Assembly: GCA_003852805.1 (NCBI GenBank)
Contig: RDDY01000238.1
Coordinates: 1 to 5,153 of the forward strand
DNA length: 5,153 nt
Origin: Chryseobacterium sp.
Lineage (GTDB): Bacteria; Bacteroidota; Bacteroidia; Flavobacteriales; Weeksellaceae
Reading direction: 5' to 3'
Shown piece by piece: positions 1-5,153 of the stretch (the first letter of the stretch is position 1; the number at the start of each line of letters is the position of its first letter). The notes below the pieces were generated by a model that saw nothing but the letters and a program-made list of their open reading frames with translations, had not been told where the DNA came from and ran no database searches. Position numbers and translations under genes: made by a program.

Positions 1-797
1 ATTTGGTGGCTGTCTTCTTCATGACGGTTTACCTTTTCATCACATTTAACTTTCTGACGCCCGGAAACTTTGAGGTAATCTTCCGCGACAGAATTGTGGA
101 TACCATCATTGGTGGCGCGATTACCTTTGCTGTATCGTTCTTTGTATTTCCGGTGTGGGAATATACCCAAAACCGCAGCTTTATCATCAATGCCGTAAAC
201 GACAACAAGGCGTATTTTCACGCGGTCTATCGGCTGCTGACCAATAAGGCCAAGACCGACTTGGAGACCTTTAAACTGCGCAGGAAAGACGCGATTATTT
301 CCCTGGCCAATCTATCCGACAATTTTCAGCGGATGCTCTCTGACCCAAAGAATCAGCAGCCGAATCTGAAGGACATTCATCAACTGGTAAACACCACGCA
401 CTTGCTCACCGCCTATATCGCATCGCTCTCGCTGTACGCGCAAAAGGACGAGCTTTACCCGGAAGTGGACTCGGAAAACTGGATGAAGATGATTATGACA
501 TCGTTCATCCAAATGCAAATATTATTAGGCGTGGAAGGCTGTTCTGAAGAAGATTTGGAACCTTATCAATACTACAAAGTAGGATTTCGAAAGATAGAAA
601 CCATGCTGGAAAAACGTCGTCGCGAGGTGGAGGAGCAAGAGTTCCAGACCTTTCGCGATCCCAACAGGATTAGCCGCCTTACTGAAGTAAAAAGCATCAA
701 TGAACTTTTCGAACTGATTTACGGTGTGGTAGAAGAACAGCGTAAGATGCTGCAACGTTTGGATGCGCTTCGGGGTGAAGTCACCGCGAAACAATAA
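1..797 (+). CDS. FUSC/YccS-like inner-membrane protein, C-terminal fragment
   Basis: The reading frame is open from the left edge (first whole codon at base 3) to a TAA at 795-797, so only the last 264 residues are present and the start is outside the window. Residues 1-19 and about 35-51 are hydrophobic membrane segments. Between and after them is the pattern R30-x-x-D33-T34-x-x-G37-G38 followed by P50-V-W-E53, which I recognise from the second membrane block of FUSC/YccS-type proteins. The remaining ~210 residues are charged and mostly helical, as expected for the cytoplasmic tail, with a coiled-coil-like end (about 195-260). FUSC relatives include the AaeB and fusaric acid efflux proteins, so an efflux or envelope role is possible, but no substrate can be read from this fragment. 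Its last 26 codons are antisense to the convergent phosphopantetheinyl transferase gene. The family call is fairly secure; the function is not. Confidence 0.8.
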   Translation, partial: LVAVFFMTVYLFITFNFLTPGNFEVIFRDRIVDTIIGGAITFAVSFFVFPVWEYTQNRSFIINAVNDNKAYFHAVYRLLTNKAKTDLETFKLRRKDAIISLANLSDNFQRMLSDPKNQQPNLKDIHQLVNTTHLLTAYIASLSLYAQKDELYPEVDSENWMKMIMTSFIQMQILLGVEGCSEEDLEPYQYYKVGFRKIETMLEKRRREVEEQEFQTFRDPNRISRLTEVKSINELFELIYGVVEEQRKMLQRLDALRGEVTAKQ

Positions 798-1384
798 TCA
801 GCGAAACGGTAGACTTTTGCGGTAAAGTCGTCGGAGAAATTCTCGTCATACACGCGGCAATCGATCGACATTTCCGCGACCGGCATAAACGGCATTACCT
901 CATAATTTTTCTTTAATGACCAATATTTGGAATGGTGCAGTTTATAAAGTGATTCCTTCACCGACCAAATAATCGTCAGATACTCGGCTGCGTTTTCGTC
1001 GTCGATAAAAGCATCTTCGTGCAGAATGAACTTGTGGCGTATTCTTTCTATTTTGGGTTTTATGCGCTCCAAATCAATGCCTATTCTCTTTGTTGAAACC
1101 GCCAAGGCCGCAAACGGAAACGAATGACTTACCGATATTTCAGCCTTGCCCGATGCCAAATACGGCTCGCCGTTCTCACGGTAAAGGATTTTATCGTTTG
1201 GGCAAAGCTTCTTCAACATTCGGCGTACCATCAATACTTCAACCTGCCTTTTCGGATGCAACGAGGCAAACTTTTCCCTCATCTCGTCTTCCAACAAAAT
1301 TCGGGGATCCAACGGTTCGCGCTCATCAAATTCCCAAACGAGGATGCGCGCAGTCGAATCGGTAAAATCCCTGTATAAAGGCAT
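719..1384 (-). CDS. 4'-phosphopantetheinyl transferase (Sfp/AcpS superfamily)
   Basis: This 221-residue protein should transfer the phosphopantetheine arm of coenzyme A to a serine of acyl or peptidyl carrier proteins in the cytoplasm. The family signatures are in order: Y68-x-E-x-G72-x-P74 (substrate-side motif), S84-x-S-H87, G102-I-D104-L-E106, and W140-S-x-K143-E144-S-x-x-K148. D104, E106 and E144 are the expected Mg2+ ligands and K143/K148 belong to the catalytic signature. The Y197-x-F-A-V-T end of the domain is also present. Length fits the Sfp-like group rather than the ~120-residue AcpS type. The ATG at 1384 is the only good start. The last 19 residues after AVT are rich in Ser, Arg and Cys and look unlike a folded domain; they lie inside the FUSC gene on the other strand. 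No polyketide or peptide synthetase is visible here, so the carrier partner is unknown. I found no convincing promoter for it between 1385 and 1484. Confidence 0.9.
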   Translation of the reverse strand: MPLYRDFTDSTARILVWEFDEREPLDPRILLEDEMREKFASLHPKRQVEVLMVRRMLKKLCPNDKILYRENGEPYLASGKAEISVSHSFPFAALAVSTKRIGIDLERIKPKIERIRHKFILHEDAFIDDENAAEYLTIIWSVKESLYKLHHSKYWSLKKNYEVMPFMPVAEMSIDCRVYDENFSDDFTAKVYRFADYCFAVTSPRSASKRCSILRCSSTTP

Positions 1385-1386
1385 AT

Positions 1387-1417
1387 TTTGTCAGTCGTAT
1401 ATAAGGTCGTAAATTTG
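1387..1417 (+). promoter_or_regulatory. Bacteroidota-type promoter of ahcY
   Basis: TTTG at 1387-1390 and TAAATTTG at 1410-1417 are separated by 19 bases. This matches the -33 TTTG and -7 TAnnTTTG elements used by the primary sigma factor of Bacteroidota, with full identity to the -7 consensus. Transcription would begin around 1423-1425 and give a leader of about 60 bases before the ATG at 1485. The -33 element sits directly beside the start codon of the divergent transferase gene (ATG read leftwards from 1384). Confidence 0.65.
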
Positions 1418-1426
1418 CAAAAATTA

Positions 1427-1469
1427 AATGAACTCGTTTATTTTTTAATCTTCCACAAAAGAGTTCATT
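1427..1469. promoter_or_regulatory. Perfect 9-bp inverted repeat in the ahcY leader
   Basis: AATGAACTC at 1427-1435 is repeated as its exact complement GAGTTCATT at 1461-1469, with an A/T-rich spacer of 25 bases (1436-1460). It lies just after the predicted ahcY transcription start, so the mRNA leader could fold into a 9-bp stem ending 15 bases before the start codon. It could equally be a DNA operator shared by the divergent genes. There is no U-tract after the second arm, so it is not an intrinsic terminator. The repeat is seen directly; the role is inference. Confidence 0.5.
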
Positions 1470-1484
1470 GAATATCAAAACATT

Positions 1485-2798
1485 ATGGATACCACAACAC
1501 AATACATTCCTTACAAGGTTAAGGACATTTCACTGGCCGACTGGGGCCGCAAAGAGATAGAACTGGCAGAAGCAGAAATGCCGGGCCTGATGGCGATCCG
1601 TGAAGAGTACGGTCCGTCTCAGCCGCTGAAAGGCGCGCGCATTGCCGGCTGTCTGCACATGACCATTCAAACGGCAGTTCTTATCGAAACGCTTGTGGCG
1701 CTGGGCGCTGAGGTTACCTGGTCTTCGTGCAATATTTTCTCCACTCAGGATCACGCCGCCGCGGCTATGGCAGCTGCCGGCATCCCGGTTTACGCTTGGA
1801 AAGGAATGAATGAGGAAGAATTCGACTGGTGCATAGAGCAGACTTTATTTTTCGGCGAGGATCGCAAGCCTTTGAACATGATTCTGGATGATGGCGGCGA
1901 CCTGACCAATATGGTGTTCGATAAATATCCTGAATTAACTAAGGACATCCGCGGACTGTCAGAAGAAACGACTACGGGCGTTCACCGTTTGTACGAGAGA
2001 ATGAAGAACGGCACACTTGCCGTTCCGGCCATCAACATCAACGATTCGGTTACCAAGTCCAAATTCGACAATAAATACGGCTGCCGCGAGTCTGCGGTTG
2101 ATGCTATCCGTCGCGCAACCGATGTGATGCTGGCAGGCAAGCGCGTGGTGGTTTGCGGTTATGGCGACGTTGGTAAAGGTACCGCAGCGTCGTTCCGCGG
2201 TGCCGGTTCCATCGTTACTGTTACTGAGATCGACCCGATCTGTGCACTACAGGCAGCGATGGAAGGTTATGAGGTAAAAAGACTGGATACCGTGGTTGAC
2301 AACGCAGATATCATCATTACCACCACCGGTAACTTCGGCATCGTCCGTGGCGAGCATTTCAAGAAGATGAAAGACAAGGCCATCGTCTGTAACATCGGAC
2401 ATTTCGATAACGAGATCGATATGGCTTGGTTGAACGACAACTACGGCAACACCAAGACTGAGATTAAACCTCAAGTGGACGTTTACAATGTTGACGGCAA
2501 AGAGATCATCATCTTGGCAGAAGGCCGTTTGGTAAACTTGGGTTGCGCCACCGGTCACCCATCGTTTGTGATGTCAAATTCTTTCAGCAACCAAACTTTG
2601 GCACAAATCGAACTTTGGACTAAATCCGAAGAGTACGAAAATAAGGTTTACACTTTACCGAAGCATCTGGATGAAAAGGTTGCCGCACTTCACCTGAAGA
2701 AATTAAGTGTGGAGTTGGAAACCCTTTCTCCGGAACAAGCCGAGTATATCGGCGTGACGGTTGACGGCCCTTACAAGCCCGAGTATTACAGGTATTAG
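1485..2798 (+). CDS. ahcY: Adenosylhomocysteinase (S-adenosyl-L-homocysteine hydrolase)
   Basis: The enzyme reversibly splits S-adenosylhomocysteine into homocysteine and adenosine using bound NAD+, which removes the product inhibitor of methyltransferases. It is cytoplasmic and normally a homotetramer. The 437 residues are complete. The substrate-domain motifs are G55-C-L-H58-M-T, S81-C-N-I-F-S-T-Q-D-H90 and L134-D-D136-G-G-D. They are followed by S159-E-E161-T-T-T-G-V-H, K191 with D195-N196, and C200. The Rossmann site is G225-Y-G-D-V-G-K-G232, with the downstream acidic residue E248. H306 lies in the NIGHFDNE motif. The C-terminal K431-P-x-x-Y-R-Y reaches the NAD site of a neighbouring subunit. 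These align with the human catalytic residues H55, D131, E156, K186, D190 and H301. At this length it lacks the ~40-residue insertion found in many bacterial homologues. No Shine-Dalgarno sequence precedes the ATG. It is transcribed alone: its own promoter lies upstream and an intrinsic terminator follows. Confidence 0.98.
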   Translation: MDTTTQYIPYKVKDISLADWGRKEIELAEAEMPGLMAIREEYGPSQPLKGARIAGCLHMTIQTAVLIETLVALGAEVTWSSCNIFSTQDHAAAAMAAAGIPVYAWKGMNEEEFDWCIEQTLFFGEDRKPLNMILDDGGDLTNMVFDKYPELTKDIRGLSEETTTGVHRLYERMKNGTLAVPAININDSVTKSKFDNKYGCRESAVDAIRRATDVMLAGKRVVVCGYGDVGKGTAASFRGAGSIVTVTEIDPICALQAAMEGYEVKRLDTVVDNADIIITTTGNFGIVRGEHFKKMKDKAIVCNIGHFDNEIDMAWLNDNYGNTKTEIKPQVDVYNVDGKEIIILAEGRLVNLGCATGHPSFVMSNSFSNQTLAQIELWTKSEEYENKVYTLPKHLDEKVAALHLKKLSVELETLSPEQAEYIGVTVDGPYKPEYYRY

Positions 2799-2819
2799 TC
2801 CCGACTTATAATTCAAACC

Positions 2820-2850
2820 AAAATCCCGCAGCAATATTGCGGGATTTTTT
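2820..2850 (+). terminator. Intrinsic terminator of ahcY
   Basis: An 11-bp stem pairs 2820-2830 (AAAATCCCGCA) with 2838-2848 (TGCGGGATTTT) around a 7-base loop, and the second arm runs into six T residues (2845-2850). It starts 22 bases after the ahcY stop codon and should end the ahcY transcript before the next gene. Confidence 0.92.
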
Positions 2851-2922
2851 GTGTTGACGCAGCGGGCGAAGTCTCTCGATATTCTAAAAAATACTATCTT
2901 TTGATAACCAAATTACGAGTGT

Positions 2923-3438
2923 ATGAGCGAGAGTTTGCAAAGTATCAGAACCCGACCGCGTTTCACCATGGAGAGTCGCTACTCTACCACCGAGTGTTCT
3001 CAGCGGCTGAAAACACGGCTGCGTCTGCATAAAAAGTTTACCGGCAATGTAAACGCCGAAGTGGGCACCGTACAAGTGGAAACGGCGCAAGACAATTTTT
3101 GGAAACCGCGCCTGACTGTCCGCTTTGAACGCAACCGAGAAAACCAGGGAACCATCATCCGAGGTGTCTTCGGCCCGAGCAGTGCGGTATGGACGTTTTT
3201 CATGTTCCTCTATTTCTTGTTCGCTACCGCATTGATGACCTTTGCTTCCTTTTGGTTCGTTTCCTCCCGCTTGAAAATGGAGGTTTATACTTGGGCGATT
3301 ATCGGAACCGTAGTCAGCATTTTATTGCTTATTCTTACTTATGCCGCAGCTCGTGTAGGACAAAAACTTGCGCTGCGCGAGATGGCGTTGTTGCGCAAAT
3401 TTGCTGAGATCACCTTTATGGCATTGGAGAAAAAATGA
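2923..3438 (+). CDS. Small hypothetical protein with two membrane segments
   Basis: I do not recognise a named family. The 171-residue product has a soluble N-terminal part (about 1-87), a hydrophobic segment at about 88-113, a short polar loop, a second segment at about 122-143, and a basic C-terminal tail. The soluble part has the order C25-x-x-R28-L, then F39-x-G41-x-V, then a later strand ending in N74-x-G76-T-I-I-R-G81. This layout resembles small Bacteroidota membrane proteins with a short beta-rich domain before two helices, but that likeness is from memory. The ATG at 2968 (residue 16) is an alternative start, since residues 1-15 look like a nonconserved leader. A TATCTTTTG sequence at 2895-2903 resembles a -7 element with one extra base and has no matching -33 element. 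The gene follows the ahcY terminator, and its TGA overlaps the first base of the repeat array. Confidence 0.75.
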   Translation: MSESLQSIRTRPRFTMESRYSTTECSQRLKTRLRLHKKFTGNVNAEVGTVQVETAQDNFWKPRLTVRFERNRENQGTIIRGVFGPSSAVWTFFMFLYFLFATALMTFASFWFVSSRLKMEVYTWAIIGTVVSILLLILTYAAARVGQKLALREMALLRKFAEITFMALEKK

Positions 3439-3768
3439 ACCGATTCTCAGTCTCGGCCTACGGCTTGAGTTATTGGATTGCGCCCTTCGGGCCTTGTGCG
3501 CCGCATCGAAATATATAACTATTGCATGCGAACAAATCTCAGGCCTACGGCCTGAGCTATTGGATTGCGGCCCTTCGGGCCTTGCGCGCCGCATCGAAAT
3601 ACATAACTTTGCACGCGAACCAAATCTCAGGCCTACGGCCTGAGCTATTGGATGACGGCCATTCGGGCCTTGTGCGGCGCATCGAAATATATAACTATGC
3701 ACGTGAACCAAATCTCAGGCCTACGGCCTGAGCTATTGGATGCCGGCCCTTCGGGCCTTGTACGCACG
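3438..3768. repeat. Tandem array of four ~88-bp units, each with two palindromes
   Basis: This gene-free stretch is one tandem array. Unit 1 is 3438-3530 (93 bases), unit 2 is 3531-3617 (87), unit 3 is 3618-3705 (88), and unit 4 is 3706 to about 3768 (truncated). Units 2 and 3 are about 90% identical. Each unit has a first palindrome, CTCAGGCCTACGGCCTGAG, an 8-bp stem with a 3-base loop. It is perfect at 3538-3556, 3626-3644 and 3714-3732; in unit 1 it is broken by a 5-base insertion. A second palindrome, GGCCCTTCGGGCC, lies at 3569-3581 and 3745-3757; the unit 3 copy (3657-3669) has one mismatch. An A/T-rich linker with GCATCGAAATA follows. In units 3 and 4 an outer CCAA/TTGG pair can lengthen the first stem. 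Unit 4 lacks about 22 bases of the linker. The array sits between two convergent genes, so it could act in termination, mRNA protection or DNA structure; none of this is shown by the sequence. Open frames across it are repeat artefacts. Confidence 0.95.
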
Positions 3769-3792
3769 TTACCATACGCACTTACATCGGTT

Positions 3793-4707
3793 TTAGGTAC
3801 GGTTGCCACTGTTGCGGTGCTGTTCGCTGTTCTGCTGTTCTTGCTTAATCTTTGAGAGGTAAGGCTCGATAATCCCGTTTAGTTGCTGCTCACTGATATC
3901 GTTGGCTTTGGGGTCCTTCAGCAGATTCAGCCAAGGCCTGCGGCCGTCGAAGTCATAACTGCCGTAGACAATCACAGGTGTGCCTTTGGCTTCAACGGTT
4001 TGGCCTTTGTCTTTCAGTTTCCATTGATCTGCCCAATCGTACATCCATTTGGCATCGCTCTCGAAAAGCCTCAAGCAAGAGTGCGAGGCAGGGTAACCGG
4101 GCATATTGTATTGATGCCAGCCGATGCCCTCGTCATTCTCGATGTTAAAGTTCCATTTCAGCAGCCATTCATCGTCAAAAGTACTGATGACTTCTTCGCC
4201 TTTCCAATTGGTGAAAAACAAACCGGTAGGCGTAGGATGCTGTTTGCTGCCCATGCTCGTCGGGCCCCATCTTTTCAGCTTTCCGCTTTCATATACCGCA
4301 AAAGCTTGAACGGGATAAGAGAAGAGTGCGATTTTATCTACATCTTTCAAGGAACTGACCGTGTACGGAAACGGCGAATAGGCCAACAGGTCGCCAGCGA
4401 ACTTGTCGGGGACCACCAAAGTATCGGCCGTATAAAAATTATTCTCGTCAATGCGGTTCAAGGCCAGCACTGTTCTGAATTTCTCTCCTGTAAAGTCTTT
4501 GCGGAAGGCACGCTGAACGGAGTCGTTACCCTTCATGGGCAAGCCGCGGTAATTGACGTCCAAGCGTTTTATTTCGGGTACTTTAGGATTTGTGCTTTCT
4601 GTCTTCGTTAAGCCGTTGTCTGCCGCTATTTTGCTGTCTGTGTCTTTGCATTGCGTCAGGCTTAAGGTTACTGCGAACGCAATGCCTGCAATCATTGATT
4701 TGTGCAT
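3793..4707 (-). CDS. L,D-transpeptidase (YkuD domain) lipoprotein
   Basis: The 304-residue product starts with a lipoprotein signal peptide: basic K3, a hydrophobic core, and lipobox L17-T-Q-C20, so it is probably anchored in an envelope membrane and faces the periplasm. The segment after about residue 80 (LALNRID...LVVPD) resembles a degenerate LysM. The YkuD catalytic domain follows, with the substrate-loop pattern W-G-P-T-S-M-G-S-x-x-x-P-T-P-T-G, then H198 and S208-H209-S210-C211-L-R. Enzymes of this family form 3-3 crosslinks in peptidoglycan or attach proteins to it through the catalytic cysteine. The usual signature is [S/T]-H-G-C; here serine replaces the glycine before the cysteine, while the His and Cys are kept, so activity is likely. 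The hydrophilic C-terminal tail is rich in Q, N and S and looks disordered. The start lies 50 bases after the stop of the CxxC protein gene, and no good promoter is visible in the gap, so cotranscription is likely. Confidence 0.9.
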   Translation of the reverse strand: MHKSMIAGIAFAVTLSLTQCKDTDSKIAADNGLTKTESTNPKVPEIKRLDVNYRGLPMKGNDSVQRAFRKDFTGEKFRTVLALNRIDENNFYTADTLVVPDKFAGDLLAYSPFPYTVSSLKDVDKIALFSYPVQAFAVYESGKLKRWGPTSMGSKQHPTPTGLFFTNWKGEEVISTFDDEWLLKWNFNIENDEGIGWHQYNMPGYPASHSCLRLFESDAKWMYDWADQWKLKDKGQTVEAKGTPVIVYGSYDFDGRRPWLNLLKDPKANDISEQQLNGIIEPYLSKIKQEQQNSEQHRNSGNRT

Positions 4708-4757
4708 GTTCTATTTTTGAGAGTCAAGGTTGCAAAAGCGGTACCGGAAGCCGATTT

Positions 4758-4979
4758 CTACTCCAGCGGCTCGATCTCGAAGCCTGCGTCTCTCACCGCA
4801 TCTACCACTTGTTCTTTGGTAACTTTTTGATCTCCGAAGACATGCAACACCCTGTCTTCGTGGTTGGTATCTACCTGCCAGTTTCCCTCGCCGACGCAGC
4901 CGTTAAGAGGTTCGGTTACGGCTTTTACGCAGTTTTGGCAATTCAGATTGGTCTTGAATTTCAAATTTATCTTTTCCAT
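4758..4979 (-). CDS. Heavy-metal-associated (HMA) domain protein, CxxC type
   Basis: This 73-residue protein has the size and order of a single ferredoxin-like HMA fold: strand (INLKFKT), metal loop N13-C14-Q-N-C17, helix (VKAVTEPLN), two middle strands, helix (KEQVVDAVRDAG) and a last strand (FEIEP). Such proteins bind Cu+ or other soft metals through the two cysteines, as copper chaperones or free domains of metal ATPases. The usual G-M before the first cysteine is replaced by L-N, a form I associate with Bacteroidota members of this family. C28 is a third cysteine. The ATG at 4979 is chosen because the fold begins there. However, the frame is open upstream without a stop to the window edge (58 more codons), so a longer protein is formally possible. 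No metal ATPase or regulator gene is visible to confirm copper as the ligand. It is probably cotranscribed with the downstream transpeptidase gene. Confidence 0.85.
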   Translation of the reverse strand: MEKINLKFKTNLNCQNCVKAVTEPLNGCVGEGNWQVDTNHEDRVLHVFGDQKVTKEQVVDAVRDAGFEIEPLE

Positions 4980-5049
4980 TTTCTCGATTTTAAATTCTAC
5001 AATTTTGTTTTCCTCAGTCTTGGCTGTTGCATTGTGGCAACTGCCGCTA

Positions 5050-5077
5050 CAAAGGATATTAAACTTTATATTTCCAA
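5050..5077 (-). promoter_or_regulatory. Weak promoter candidate for the HMA gene
   Basis: Read on the minus strand, TTG (5077-5075) and TATCCTTTG (5058-5050) are 16 bases apart. This is near the Bacteroidota pattern, but the -7 element has one extra base and the spacing is short. It would start transcription about 65 bases before the ATG at 4979. The match is imperfect and could be chance. Confidence 0.2.
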
Positions 5078-5153
5078 GGCTCCGGTTTCGCCGTCGGGCC
5101 CCGAAGAATTTCCGGTAAGCGCCGCTACAGACATTTTTACAAACGAGACAATC
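5066..5153 (-). CDS. Possible 3' end of an unidentified gene
   Basis: A minus-strand frame is open from the right edge to a TAA at 5066-5068 and would give the last 28 residues of a protein, ending PDGETGALEI. The A/T-rich spacer after the stop and the same direction as the two genes downstream favour it. I do not recognise the sequence. The plus strand over the same bases is also open in the frame starting at 5034, and reads well as protein (for example SKAPVSPSGPEEF), but it has only a GTG start and no ATG. Third codon positions of the two frames coincide, so base composition cannot separate them here. Confidence 0.35.
   Translation of the reverse strand, partial: IVSFVKMSVAALTGNSSGPDGETGALEI

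Noticed and set aside
1090..1378. Plus-strand open frames of 84 and 91 residues
   Set aside because: They are antisense to the transferase gene, whose frame carries all the family signatures.
1427..1469. The inverted repeat as an intrinsic terminator or a known SAH riboswitch
   Set aside because: No T-tract follows the second arm, and the long A/T-rich loop does not fit the GC-rich SAH riboswitch fold.
3438..3768. The repeat array as a CRISPR locus
   Set aside because: The units are ~88 bases and contiguous, with no constant 25-40 base repeat separated by unique spacers, and no cas genes are present.
3368..3855. Several overlapping open frames on both strands through the repeat array, with protein-level repeats such as GLRPELLD and NLRPTA
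   Set aside because: They arise because unit lengths are near multiples of three and the units lack stops. They shift frame between units, have no start context, and the same DNA is explained by palindromic repeats.
3933..3945. AGGCCTGCGGCC, similar to the palindrome of the array, as a fifth repeat copy
   Set aside because: It lies inside the transpeptidase coding region, has no flanking unit sequence, and encodes ordinary residues (DGRRPW).
3883..4611. A 242-residue open frame on the plus strand
   Set aside because: It is antisense to the transpeptidase gene, which has a signal peptide, lipobox and full catalytic motif. The plus frame shows no recognisable domain.
5026..5041. GTTGC/GCAAC hairpin as a terminator of the right-edge gene
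   Set aside because: The stem has only 5 bp and no T-tract follows on either strand.

Overview
The window looks like chromosomal DNA of a Bacteroidota species. The evidence is an excellent Bacteroidota-type promoter (TTTG, 19 bases, TAAATTTG) in front of the adenosylhomocysteinase gene, start codons without clear Shine-Dalgarno sequences, a lipoprotein L,D-transpeptidase with a LysM-like segment, and a short heavy-metal-associated protein of a form common in that phylum. I cannot name a genus. I see no mobile element, CRISPR array, rRNA or tRNA, and no new multi-gene system.

Layout. Bases 1-797 (+) hold the C-terminal 264 residues of a FUSC/YccS-like membrane protein. It runs convergently into a 4'-phosphopantetheinyl transferase (719-1384, -), and the two coding regions overlap by 79 bases. 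A divergent intergenic region of 100 bases carries the promoter of ahcY and a perfect 9-bp inverted repeat. ahcY (1485-2798, +) encodes a complete 437-residue adenosylhomocysteinase and ends at a strong intrinsic terminator (2820-2850). Next comes a small protein with two membrane segments (2923-3438, +), unrecognised in function.

The stretch from 3438 to about 3768 has no gene. It is a tandem array of four copies of an ~88-base unit, each carrying two GC-rich palindromes. The array fills the gap between two convergent genes. After it, on the minus strand, lie an L,D-transpeptidase lipoprotein (3793-4707) and a 73-residue CxxC metal-binding protein (4758-4979), separated by 50 bases and possibly cotranscribed. 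At the right edge (5066-5153) there is probably the 3' end of another minus-strand gene, but the strand there is uncertain.

The genes do not form one pathway. They serve methyl-cycle salvage (ahcY), carrier-protein activation (the transferase), cell-wall crosslinking (the transpeptidase) and metal handling (the CxxC protein), next to two membrane proteins of unknown substrate. The most unusual structures are the hairpin repeat array, the antisense overlap that encodes the last conserved strand of the transferase, and the hairpin-forming ahcY leader.
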